Assembly (NCBI GenBank): GCA_018693105.1
Contig: JABHLN010000021.1
Span: 1-43,028, forward strand
Direction of reading: 5' to 3'
DNA length: 43,028 nucleotides
Origin: Desulfobacterales bacterium
GTDB taxonomy: Bacteria; Desulfobacterota; Desulfobacteria; Desulfobacterales; SURF-7
Shown: one piece after another, positions 17,108 to 24,684 of the stretch
How the letters are laid out: every line of letters starts with the position of its first letter
Position numbering within the stretch: the first letter of the stretch is position 1
Made by a program: the position numbers and the translations under genes
The notes under the pieces: generated by a model
What the model was told of the DNA's origin: nothing
What the model saw: the letters and a program-made list of their open reading frames with translations, nothing else
Database searches by the model: none

Positions 17108-17482
17108 CTACGCCTTCCAATGCCCGTGCAGATTGCAAAATTCCCTTGCTGTGATACTTTCAGCATCAATTTTAAAGATGGCTTCCGGAACATCACCGGG
17201 GTTAAGGAACTGGCGGTATGACTTACCATCTGCAACTACTTCAATCCATTCAATAAGATGGCTTTCTTCCATGGGGTGAGCAACCTCTCCCACTTTTACT
17301 TTAAAACCACCGTCGATCTTTTCAATAACGGGTACATGCTTTTCTTTTGCGGCATCAACAGTGTTTTCTGTCAAAAGCGTCATTTCCTGTTCACAGCATT
17401 TAAGTGTTCCCATACCACTATGAACAACCTGAACAATATTTCCACATACTTCACATTTATAGACATCAAGCCTTTCTGACAT
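17108..17482 (-). CDS. dfx: Desulfoferrodoxin (2Fe superoxide reductase)
   Basis: This 124-residue cytoplasmic enzyme reduces superoxide to H2O2 without making O2, using rubredoxin as donor. The N-terminal desulforedoxin-type centre has Cys10, Cys13, Cys29 and Cys30; the catalytic Fe(His)4Cys centre has His49, His69, His75, Cys116 and His119 with Glu47-Lys48, identical in numbering to Desulfovibrio desulfuricans. The ATG at 17482 follows a strong AGGAGG; the open frame extends 47 codons further but only into a repeat element. The H2O2 product can be removed by the rubrerythrins encoded next to it. Confidence 0.96.
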   Translation of the reverse strand: MSERLDVYKCEVCGNIVQVVHSGMGTLKCCEQEMTLLTENTVDAAKEKHVPVIEKIDGGFKVKVGEVAHPMEESHLIEWIEVVADGKSYRQFLNPGDVPEAIFKIDAESITAREFCNLHGHWKA

Positions 17483-17499
17483 TATCCCCTCCTTTTCTA

Positions 17500-17514
17500 T
17501 TAGTATTATTATTT
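17500..17514. promoter_or_regulatory. Possible PerR-like box before dfx
   Basis: TTAGTATTATTATTT matches 10 of 14 positions of TTATAATNATTATAA just upstream of the dfx ribosome site. This is the weakest of the three candidate boxes. Confidence 0.18.
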
Positions 17515-17568
17515 TGTTCCGATAAAAGATATAATCGACATCTAAGTAAAAATCTTCATATACAAAGC

Positions 17569-17665
17569 ATAGTGATTGACCAGGAATGAAGGCATACATG
17601 CAGTATGTCGAACGTCTGGTCAATCACTATAACTCTGTAGATGGAGACTTTTTACGACGCCATCA
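17569..17665. repeat. MITE-like repeat family 1 with perfect 15-bp hairpin
   Basis: ATAGTGATTGACCAG and its exact inverse (17616-17630) enclose a 32-nt loop that itself contains CATAC...GTATG; the element then runs to the terminal repeat GACTTTTTACGACGCCATCA. The arrangement is repeated in inverse order at 29290-29371. The last three bases of this terminus, read on the minus strand, form the TGA stop of the neighbouring ferritin-like gene. Confidence 0.85.
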
Positions 17666-18139
17666 TTTATTTAGTTGTGAAAGTTTATCACCGAGCAGCC
17701 TTATATGCTTCATTTCTTCTTTTATAATCTTGTCAATGCGGTCTTTTCCAAGTCTTTCTGGAACCAATTCTTTCATACCAAGATAAAATACGATTGAATC
17801 TTTTTCAGCAAGAATCGCCTCTTTATAAACTTCTTCAAGGGAAGATTTGTTAATCTCTCTCTGGTAAAAAACCCTCATATCAGCTAGAGCACGAAGATAT
17901 TGTTCGGCCTCTCCTTCAGGATCAAAAACAGTGATTTCTACATCACTACCTGAAAGATCCGATCTAAAATGTTCAAAGACTATAAGGTGTTCATCCTCCA
18001 TCTTTGCAAGATCAAGAAGAACCTGTGTTGCTGATTCATCTGATATACTATCTGCAGCGTCCCTGTAAAATTTAGCTCCATTCCGCTCAATCTGTTCCGC
18101 CATCTGAAAAACTTCATCTACGTTAAAATCATGTCCCAT
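17663..18139 (-). CDS. Ferritin-like diiron protein (rubrerythrin family, no rubredoxin domain)
   Basis: A 158-residue four-helix protein with the repeated E-x-x-H signatures of rubrerythrin-type diiron sites (Glu48-x2-His51 in KMEDEHL, and EEMKHIRLL near the C-terminus) and additional helix glutamates (EQIERNGAKFY, EAILAEKDSI). No cysteine motif is present, so electrons must come from a separate partner. It follows rbr by 12 bp with GGAG before the ATG, so the pair is one operon; it may be a peroxidase or an iron or redox storage form. Its TGA stop lies in the terminus of a family 1 repeat (CCATCA read in reverse), hence the original C-terminus may have been altered. Confidence 0.88.
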   Translation of the reverse strand: MGHDFNVDEVFQMAEQIERNGAKFYRDAADSISDESATQVLLDLAKMEDEHLIVFEHFRSDLSGSDVEITVFDPEGEAEQYLRALADMRVFYQREINKSSLEEVYKEAILAEKDSIVFYLGMKELVPERLGKDRIDKIIKEEMKHIRLLGDKLSQLNK

Positions 18140-18151
18140 AATATACTCCTG

Positions 18152-18727
18152 TTAGTAGTTTTCACCAAGAACTTCAAAATGAGCCTGTGGGTGGGCACAG
18201 GCAGGGCAGGATTCAATCGCTTCTGTTCCTTCGTGAAGATAACCGCAATTTCTGCACCTCCAGGTAATGCTTTCGTCTTTTTTGAATACTTTTCCAGATT
18301 TAATATTTGCAGCAAGATCATTATATCTCTTTTCATGCTGCTTTTCGGCAACAGAAATTGCTTCTAAAATAATTGCAATCGCATCAAAACCTTCTTCACG
18401 TGCTGTTTTCGCAAATGCAGGGTACATGGTGGTATGTTCATAATTTTCACCTGATGCAGCCTCCTGTAAATTTTCAAGAGTTGTTCCTACAACTCCGGCA
18501 GGGAATGATCCTGATATTTCAACCTCCCCCCCCTCTAAAAATTTAAAAAATCTTTTCGCATGTTCCTTTTCCTGAGCTGCAGTTTCTTCAAATATTGCGG
18601 ATATTTGGTTATACCCTTCCTTTTTTGCCTTGCTTGCAAAATAGGTATAGCGGTTTCGTGCCTGTGATTCACCTGCAAATGCAAGCAATATGTTTTTTTC
18701 TGTCTGTGTACCTTTTATACTACTCAT
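18152..18727 (-). CDS. rbr: Rubrerythrin
   Basis: The cytoplasmic H2O2 peroxidase of anaerobes, 191 residues, the standard length. The diiron ligands are Glu20, Glu53, His56, Glu94, Glu97, Glu128 and His131; the C-terminal rubredoxin domain has Cys158, Cys161, Cys174 and Cys177 (CRNCG, CPAC). It is the first gene of an operon with the ferritin-like gene. Electrons probably come from one of the rubredoxins encoded in this window. Confidence 0.97.
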   Translation of the reverse strand: MSSIKGTQTEKNILLAFAGESQARNRYTYFASKAKKEGYNQISAIFEETAAQEKEHAKRFFKFLEGGEVEISGSFPAGVVGTTLENLQEAASGENYEHTTMYPAFAKTAREEGFDAIAIILEAISVAEKQHEKRYNDLAANIKSGKVFKKDESITWRCRNCGYLHEGTEAIESCPACAHPQAHFEVLGENY

Positions 18728-18776
18728 AATTCCTCCAGCAATTTTTATTAATATAATTAATATATTTGATAAGATA

Positions 18777-18800
18777 TTTTATACTAAAGTGAGTATAAAA
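18777..18800. promoter_or_regulatory. Perfect inverted repeat upstream of rbr
   Basis: TTTTATACT and AGTATAAAA are exact inverses separated by six bases (AAAGTG), 50-75 bp upstream of the rbr start. The position and symmetry suit a dimeric repressor binding site overlapping the promoter. It is not a canonical PerR or Fur box. Confidence 0.45.
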
Positions 18801-18891
18801 TTACAATAAAAGATGAAAATAAGACTACAGCAAACGTATAAATTGGGTTATTTTAGAAGGTTTTGTTTAATTAATATAAAAAGGCAGTAAT

Positions 18892-19092
18892 TTACTTCCA
18901 CCACCCTTTTTTTATGTGAACCTCTCTTTCTTCTTCGGCCAATTTTTTAATCTTGTATGCAGAGTCTAACAATATACCATAAAGTATACCACATCCGGTG
19001 TCTTCTCTGTCGGCATCTCCTTCATTTGCAAGGCGGATCATCTCTTCAGCAATTTCAAGAGTACTTTTAATATTTTGGTCGCATTGTTTCAC
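18892..19092 (-). CDS. Small conserved-looking hypothetical protein
   Basis: The 66 residues contain EEMIRLANEGDADREDTGCGILYG, then a helical DSAYKIKKLAEEE and an end in KKGWW. I recall similar short proteins from sulfate reducers but know no function. It is soluble, has two cysteines and no metal motif. The start is a GTG with only a distant CGGA as ribosome site, which lowers confidence in the exact start. It lies upstream of rbr with about 160 bp between. Confidence 0.6.
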   Translation of the reverse strand: MKQCDQNIKSTLEIAEEMIRLANEGDADREDTGCGILYGILLDSAYKIKKLAEEEREVHIKKGWWK

Positions 19093-19689
19093 TAGTATAT
19101 TTTCCGTTTTTCAGATGGTTAAGTTCATTGAAATTTATATAGAATGATGTGATTTTTAAATTCAAGATATGTGCCAATTTTACAAACCATATTAAAAACA
19201 ATTAAAAAGAATATAAGTAAATACTCTATATGAAATGCATAAACTTCAAAGCATACATATCATACTGATATAATTTCAAAAACAGCGTGTTCTGGTTTTT
19301 GGTTTAAACATGTATAAATTTTAAATATTTTTAATATTTTTCACGCTTTATATTAAAATAATTCTTATGATACACCAGTGTCTCACGAAACATGATTAAA
19401 AAAACAAATATTACATATTCAAATCGATTTTTTTAGCAGCATCAATTGTTTCAGATTCTTTGGTCTTAAAGAAATTCCCGATATGAAATTTTATAAGCTC
19501 TTAAAAACTAAACTAAGGCTAAGCAGCCCAAGCATGACTGGTAAATATTCATGTCATAGTACTTGGCAAGAAGTTCAGACAGGTATGAACCAGATCAAAC
19601 GTCTGGCCAAATGCTATAAAAAAAGTAACCCCGCTATAGTTGGATTTATAAAAACATTAAATATATTATAAACAAAAAATGAATAATAT
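19093..19689. other. Intergenic stretch without convincing gene
   Basis: About 600 bp, very AT-rich. A 62-codon plus-strand frame at 19483 has no ribosome site and no family resemblance, so I do not call it. No RNA gene or repeat was recognised. Confidence 0.5.
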
Positions 19690-19893
19690 TTATTCAAAAG
19701 CTTTCCCGGGTTCTATTCCAAATGCTTTTAAAATTTTTGCAAGGGGGCAGAAACCTGTAAAAGACGCCTGTAAAAGGTTTGCCCCGACAAAAGTCGTAAA
19801 CCATAGCCAATGAAGGCTGTGAACCTGAGACATAAGCAGGCTGAATAATATAAAAAATCCGGCAATAGCCAGAACAAGTCTATCAATTGTCAT
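19690..19893 (-). CDS. DUF2892 membrane protein
   Basis: The 67 residues hold two transmembrane segments (about 5-22 and 28-44) followed by the family signature [16 protein letters not shown], as in the membrane part of YgaP and free-standing DUF2892 proteins. The conserved Cys lies at the membrane edge. The function is not established; relatives often occur beside rhodanese and other sulfur or redox genes. A SD-like AAAGGA precedes the ATG. It stands between the rubrerythrin group and the desulforedoxin-like gene. Confidence 0.85.
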   Translation of the reverse strand: MTIDRLVLAIAGFFILFSLLMSQVHSLHWLWFTTFVGANLLQASFTGFCPLAKILKAFGIEPGKAFE

Positions 19894-19985
19894 AAGCTTT
19901 TTCCTTTTCTTTACTCAATTTATATTTTGAATCAAGCAGTCCGTTTTATTAAACGAACTGCCTGACCATTTGTAATAAAGTGTTC

Positions 19986-20315
19986 CTAATCAAGTACTTC
20001 CATGAGCTTACCACAACAGGCAGGTATACGGTCACCTGCTTTCAATTCAACATATTTGTTACAAGTCTGACAGTAACAGCGGCAATCTTTGTCCGCATAT
20101 GCCTCGGCAAAATCATCAACGCTTTCACCTTTTTCGCCTTCTATAGCAAAACGGGCAAAATCATCTCTTTGGGCTATATATTCTCCAACAGGAACAAGCT
20201 TTTTATTAAACCTGACACAATCAACAAGCAAACGCCAAAGGGCTTCAATTTTTACTTTCTCTTCGGAATTCTCAGGTGTAAATTCAACAAGGTTTTTATC
20301 AATATTAATCTGCAT
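19986..20315 (-). CDS. Protein with C-terminal desulforedoxin-like Cys4 site
   Basis: The 109 residues start with an ~75-residue helical, acidic part that I do not recognise (MQINIDKNLVEFTPEN..., VDDFAEAYADKD). The C-terminal 30 residues carry Cys82-x2-Cys85-x14-Cys100-Cys101 followed by GKLM, nearly the spacing of desulforedoxin and of desulfoferrodoxin centre I (C-x2-C-x15-C-C then G-x-x-M), plus extra Cys78 and Cys80. It therefore probably binds Fe(Cys)4, or Zn. GGGAGG precedes the ATG at 20315, which I prefer over a start 12 bases upstream. It sits among desulfoferrodoxin, rubrerythrin and DUF2892 genes, so a role in oxygen defence is likely but unproven. Confidence 0.75.
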   Translation of the reverse strand: MQINIDKNLVEFTPENSEEKVKIEALWRLLVDCVRFNKKLVPVGEYIAQRDDFARFAIEGEKGESVDDFAEAYADKDCRCYCQTCNKYVELKAGDRIPACCGKLMEVLD

Positions 20316-20346
20316 AATACCTCCCAAAAAATAAATCAGTTTTATT

Positions 20347-20477
20347 AGAACTTATCTCAAAAAAACATCTATAGTCCGTGGGTTTTGTTATATGCTTTTT
20401 AAAAATGCTCACACGACACTTTCTCATCAGCGTATCCCTTACCCTCGAACCCAATCTGCTTTTCTGAGATTGGTTCT
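20347..20477. repeat. MITE-like repeat family 2, diverged copy C
   Basis: The ends AGAACTTATCTCAAAAAA and, inverted, AGAACCAATCTCAGAAAA resemble those of copies A and B, and the interior keeps AAATGCTCA. Length is 131 bp. Confidence 0.65.
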
Positions 20478-21431
20478 AAAGACAATCCATAAAAAGATAT
20501 TTTCTAATTATGGGTAATAATAATAATTTCTATAAAATTTTAACCTATGGCTATGTATAATTATTAAAATACAAAGCATAGAAGTTCATCATTTAAGAAT
20601 TCGAATTTTATTGATTTATACAGGTTATAAATACAATCACAACTTGCCCTCCAAACTATCCTTTTTAAAATACTAATTTATTTATTAAATCAAGATTCGT
20701 GCCATATTATCTTAAAAAAAAACTTTATCTTATTATATATAATAACAGTCTATTACGATTAATAAGATGGGATCTGCAAATGTACACTGATACGATTTAC
20801 TATAAATAACCTGATACACATGTATCTAATTATTGATGCATTATTAATAAGTCTAACCTATAATAAAGTACCGGATAGGCTTAGTGATATATATTTAGTA
20901 TATAGAATATCAGGTCAAAAACAGTCCTGTATTTGTAATAGTAAGAATAATAAGTGCAACCAGTAAAGATCTTAAAATGTGTTTTCAAAAAGTACCGGTA
21001 AACCTATCCTAAAATACATATTATGTTAGGTGAGGCAATTCATCTAACGTTAACAAATATAATACAAGTATCATGTGAGCATTTGAATTTATCTGGTAAC
21101 ACAGCCATCGGACAATTGATGTGTTTTTGAGACAGGTACGTTTCAATTATGAAAAAGATACTGATTTCAGATTAAGTAATATACCAGGTGGAAACATTAA
21201 AAAAGGGTTGAGAACAAAAAAATTTAATGTATTATTAAAACTTAACTGTATTAAAAAATTAACAAACTAAAATATGATGGAGTATTACAAATTTTCAATA
21301 TCTTGCATAAGGAGTTCGTTCAGAAAATCGACATGACGTATATACATCTGTATATAAAGGATTATACTTAGATATCGTTTATATTTATTACGGATAAAAT
21401 AATAATAATTAATTATATAAGGGGGTTATTT
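20478..21431. other. AT-rich intergenic region with a degenerate family 2 half-copy
   Basis: Nearly 1 kb without a credible gene. At about 21067-21138 a stretch (ATGTGAGCATTTGAATTT...TTTTTGAGACAGG) aligns with the right half of copy A, so it is a decayed repeat. The promoter of the plus-strand ferritin-like gene must lie near the right end. Confidence 0.6.
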
Positions 21432-21902
21432 ATGAATTTTGAGTCTATTGATGATATATTAAACTATGCAATTGAAAAAGAAATTGAAGCCGCAGAATTT
21501 TACATGGAATTAAGCGAAATGGAATCTTCACCATCATCTAAAGATTCTAAAAATGCACTGATCGAATTTGCAGAGCAGGAGCGAAAGCACGAGAAAATGC
21601 TGATTAACCTGAAAACAAGCAGCGAAAAAATTGAAAATTATCATTTTAAAAAGGTTACTGATTTAAAGAGAAGTGATTATATAGTAGATATAGAGTATGA
21701 AAAAGGGATGCCTTTTAATGATATATTGCGAATTGCCATGAAACGCGAGGAAAAAGCTTATAAACTATATAATGAAATCACAGTGAAAGTAGATGATGAT
21801 GAATTCAAGAAAGTTTTCCAGATACTCGCAAATGAAGAATCAAAACACAAAAATATCCTGGAGGTTATGTATGACGACTACATGGCAGGCCAGGGAGACT
21901 AA
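21432..21902 (+). CDS. Ferritin-like diiron protein (rubrerythrin family), plus strand
   Basis: The 156 residues form a four-helix protein with two E-x-x-H signatures (EFAEQERKHEKML and LANEESKHKNIL) and matching helix glutamates (EKEIEAAEFY, MKREEKAYKLY), but no cysteine motif. It is distinct in sequence from the ferritin-like protein at 17663, yet of the same length and layout, hence a paralogue. GGGGG precedes the ATG. It is the only plus-strand gene within the oxygen-defence block apart from the NYN gene and is transcribed alone, ending at the hairpin at 21987. Confidence 0.88.
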   Translation: MNFESIDDILNYAIEKEIEAAEFYMELSEMESSPSSKDSKNALIEFAEQERKHEKMLINLKTSSEKIENYHFKKVTDLKRSDYIVDIEYEKGMPFNDILRIAMKREEKAYKLYNEITVKVDDDEFKKVFQILANEESKHKNILEVMYDDYMAGQGD

Positions 21903-21986
21903 ATATTTTTGATATAAATATAAATACTTTAAAAAAAAAGTTAATTTAATTTTATTAAAAATTATATTTAAAGATTGTATATATTA

Positions 21987-22029
21987 TCATGATTGGTGGA
22001 GAAGATAAGTTTGAATCCACCAGTCATGA
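21987..22029. terminator. Bidirectional hairpin between convergent genes
   Basis: TCATGATTGGTGGA pairs with TCCACCAGTCATGA (13 of 14) around a 15-nt loop, in the gap between the convergent ferritin-like and DUF389 genes. No perfect U-tract follows, but AT-rich sequence flanks both sides. Confidence 0.6.
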
Positions 22030-22169
22030 TATCTATATATATTCCTAATTCCATAAATCATAAAAGTTTAGCTAATTTACTGAAGTAATAAAAGAACAAT
22101 TTTTAAAAAAGAGAAAGTATTACTATATTCTATTATCAGGATTCCCAATAGGTTATAATCTTTTTAAAT

Positions 22170-23186
22170 TCATGACTTCCAAGAATAAATAATTACAGAT
22201 AAAAGCATCAATAAAACAGACCATAATATTAAGGCCTTTATAGTTGCCTTTTTTGCTTTAGTAGCTTCCCACCAAATTCTCGGGCTAACCCCTTGAACCA
22301 AAAAAGTAGCTACTCCAGCAAGATTTATGCAAATTATGTTTGTAAGAAAAAGAAGAAGCGCACCAGTAGCCCCGTGATACTGTCCTGCACCTAATAACAG
22401 TCCACAGACAGACAAGGGTGGTAAAAGCGCCACTGCAACCATAACCCCAATAACAGCAGAAGAGGCTCCAGTTGTAAATGCCAGTACACCAGCGCATCCG
22501 GAAGCAAGGGCGAGAATAATATCAGAAAAATCAGCGCGCATTCTTGAATATATCTCCGGTGTACCCACATTTGTTTCAAAGAAGTACCCCATGCACATTG
22601 ACAGCAACAAAACAATAACAACGCCACCACATAAGGTTTTCAGTGCATCCCACCCCAATTCTTTATCTGCCAGGCAAGTTGAAAGTGCGAGAGCAACATT
22701 AGGCCCAAGAAAAGGAGCTATTACCATAGCACCAATTATTACTGCTACATTATTATTCTGCAAGCCGATAGCAACAACAACCGTTGAAAGTATGGACATG
22801 TAAACAAATGTTTTAGATAGTTTAGCACTATCTACTACACCAGAATAAAGTTCTTCTCTGCTTATTCTTGATGCCACATCTTTTTCTTTTTTAGCATTTT
22901 TTTCTTCAAGGTCTGAACTAAGATTGTTTTCCGCAACATCAGTCCGTGGAATTGATGCTTCAACGGGGAATACAATCAATTTAAAGCCTTTAGTGGAAGA
23001 GAAATTGCGCTCGAAAATATCCATAATGGCTTCACTGTGTCCAGCCTCTGTTAAGGAACTAACAACAAAATTACCATTTGATGATTCTTCTTGCCAGAAT
23101 ATAGTGTTTTCCTGGGCCTCTAACAATTCTATTGCTGTTTTTTTTGAATCAAGGGGCAGTATTATTTTTATTACTCTTTGAGCCAT
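22170..23186 (-). CDS. DUF389 family membrane protein
   Basis: A 338-residue protein with an N-terminal soluble domain of about 110 residues (starting MAQRVIKIILP) and about six to seven transmembrane segments from about 128 onward. The motif GAMVIAPFLGPNVALALS and the later GVMVAVALLPPLSVCGLL are the DUF389 (TIGR00341) signature repeats. The transport function is unknown. It appears monocistronic and faces the ferritin-like gene. A weak AGAAGA precedes the ATG. Confidence 0.9.
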   Translation of the reverse strand: MAQRVIKIILPLDSKKTAIELLEAQENTIFWQEESSNGNFVVSSLTEAGHSEAIMDIFERNFSSTKGFKLIVFPVEASIPRTDVAENNLSSDLEEKNAKKEKDVASRISREELYSGVVDSAKLSKTFVYMSILSTVVVAIGLQNNNVAVIIGAMVIAPFLGPNVALALSTCLADKELGWDALKTLCGGVVIVLLLSMCMGYFFETNVGTPEIYSRMRADFSDIILALASGCAGVLAFTTGASSAVIGVMVAVALLPPLSVCGLLLGAGQYHGATGALLLFLTNIICINLAGVATFLVQGVSPRIWWEATKAKKATIKALILWSVLLMLLSVIIYSWKS

Positions 23187-23701
23187 AATAATCTTCTTTT
23201 CATAACAGGTTATTCAGAGACTCTACTTTTTCTATATTCCTCTGATAGTTATAGTTATGACTTCATTTTTACATTAACTATCTGTTTTCAGAAGCTTCTT
23301 ACGGTTTAAATACACAAAAACCAAGCATAAGCTTTTCAAATTGAACTTTATTAAACCCGGCTTCTTTAAGTTGCTATGTGATTATAAAAATTAACACGAT
23401 TATAAAATCTTAAAATGGCGGAAAAATTCGTCATTGTATGACAGGGATCTCTTAAATAAAGCATATATATTAACAATATAAAAAAAACAATGCGATATTT
23501 TCCTTTTTAATTTCTGAAATGGCATCAACAGGTTTTATTCTGGACTATTTACCCGGTAATTGATATTCTATGTTCCATTAAGCTACAATGAATCGTAAAA
23601 TGAATAAATCATATCTATAAAAAACATTTTACTTTACAATCTTTTTTACTTTTAAAGAGTTCATCTTTTTACAGTTCATCAACTATAGAAAAAAGGGAAA
23701 T
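23187..23701. other. Intergenic region between divergent genes
   Basis: This 515 bp stretch should contain divergent promoters for the DUF389 gene and the NYN gene. The only coding-like trace is the fragment at 23299-23373, listed separately. Confidence 0.5.
23299..23373 (-). pseudogene. Possible remnant of a UbiE-like methyltransferase C-terminus
   Basis: Reading the minus strand to a TAA stop gives QLKEAGFNKVQFEKLMLGF..., which resembles the C-terminal end of UbiE-type SAM methyltransferases (EAGF-x2-V-x4-L-x2-G). Upstream codons run at once into stops and no further similarity is seen. It may be chance. Confidence 0.3.
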
Positions 23702-24442
23702 ATGTCAGACGGAAAAATTGAAAAATTAGCGGTATTAATAGACGCAGATAACGCCCAACCTTCAATTATTGACGGACTGCTATCGGAAATTGCAACATAT
23801 GGGACTGCAAATGTAAAAAGAATTTATGGTGACTGGACCCTGCCTGGCCTTAAAGGGTGGAAGGAAGTCCTTTTGCAGTATTCAATACAGCCTATACAGC
23901 AATTCGGGTATACAACAGGAAAAAATGCAACAGACAGTGCATTGATAATAGATGCCATGGATTTACTTTACACCGGTAAATTTGACGGTTTTTGTATTGT
24001 ATCCAGCGATAGTGATTTCACTAAGTTAGCATCAAGGATAAGGGAAACCGGCCTTTTTGTATATGGATTCGGAGAGAAAAAAACCCCTAAAGCATTCGTT
24101 TCCGCATGTGATAAGTTTATTTTCACTGAAGTACTGCGCTCTAAAGATGATTCAAGTGAAAGAATAAGACGATTGACTATGAGCGACCTCAAGAAAGACA
24201 CAAAACTAGTTAATTTATTAAGAAGCGCTGTTGAAGCATCTTCGGATGATTCCGGCTGGGCACATCTTGCATCTGTAGGTAGTAACATTGCCAAACAGGC
24301 ATCAGATTTTGATCCTCGAAACTATGGCTACAAAAAGTTGGGGGGACTTGCTTCAGCAACAAAACTATTCCAAATGGAAGAAAGAGCAGTTGGAGATGGA
24401 CGCTCAACGGCAATTTATTTAAAAGACAGAAGAAAGAAATAA
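23702..24442 (+). CDS. NYN-domain protein with C-terminal OST-HTH/LOTUS domain
   Basis: Residues 1-145 form a PIN-like NYN nuclease domain with acidic residues in IDADN (Asp14, Asp16), the TDSALIIDAMD stretch (Asp78, Asp84) and SSDSDF (Asp103, Asp105). Residues ~165-246 look like an OST-HTH/LOTUS RNA-binding domain (LVNLLRSAVEAS, GWAHLASVGS, FDPRNYGYKKLGGL). Such LabA/DUF88-type proteins are thought to process or bind RNA. The length of 246 is normal. AAGGGA precedes the ATG. It is transcribed alone, convergent with the small membrane protein gene. Confidence 0.92.
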   Translation: MSDGKIEKLAVLIDADNAQPSIIDGLLSEIATYGTANVKRIYGDWTLPGLKGWKEVLLQYSIQPIQQFGYTTGKNATDSALIIDAMDLLYTGKFDGFCIVSSDSDFTKLASRIRETGLFVYGFGEKKTPKAFVSACDKFIFTEVLRSKDDSSERIRRLTMSDLKKDTKLVNLLRSAVEASSDDSGWAHLASVGSNIAKQASDFDPRNYGYKKLGGLASATKLFQMEERAVGDGRSTAIYLKDRRKK

Positions 24443-24518
24443 AGAGAAACGCTCCAGGCTTCTCAAAATCCATATGCATTTTTGAAATGTTTTATTTGTT
24501 ACACGCCTCATAATATTC

Positions 24519-24683
24519 TTACATTTCAGTGTCACTTTTATGACATATGCAATCTATATCACTGCACTCAGTACAGACATAGATTTCCTTTTTATTTTTC
24601 ATAATTTTTATCTTTTTTATAATTAATGCAAGGACTGCAATTAATATAAAAGCAATAAATAATTTCAAAAGAGTTTCATACAT
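24519..24683 (-). CDS. Small single-span membrane protein with Cys-rich tail
   Basis: The 54 residues contain one transmembrane helix (about 5-24), a Lys-rich stop-transfer region (KKIKIMKNKK) and a tail CTECSDIDCICHK with four cysteines and a His that could bind metal. I do not recognise the family; it recalls FeoB-associated Cys-rich peptides in layout only. The ATG at 24683 lies two bases after the DHH gene stop, so it is probably translated from the same mRNA. Confidence 0.55.
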   Translation of the reverse strand: MYETLLKLFIAFILIAVLALIIKKIKIMKNKKEIYVCTECSDIDCICHKSDTEM

Positions 24684-24684
24684 A

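Noticed and set aside
17483-17623. N-terminal extension of desulfoferrodoxin
   Set aside because: The extra 47 codons run into a repeat element, and AGGAGG precedes the internal ATG that gives the family start.
17569-17665. CRISPR repeat or small RNA gene
   Set aside because: The hairpin copies are single, dispersed and linked to terminal inverted repeats; no spaced direct repeats exist in the window.
19483-19671. 62-codon plus-strand frame in a gap
   Set aside because: No ribosome site, no known motif, and opposite to the direction of all neighbours.
21987-22029. tRNA-like segment (TTGAATCCACC resembles a T-arm)
   Set aside because: The stretch folds as one long hairpin and no acceptor or anticodon arm can be drawn.
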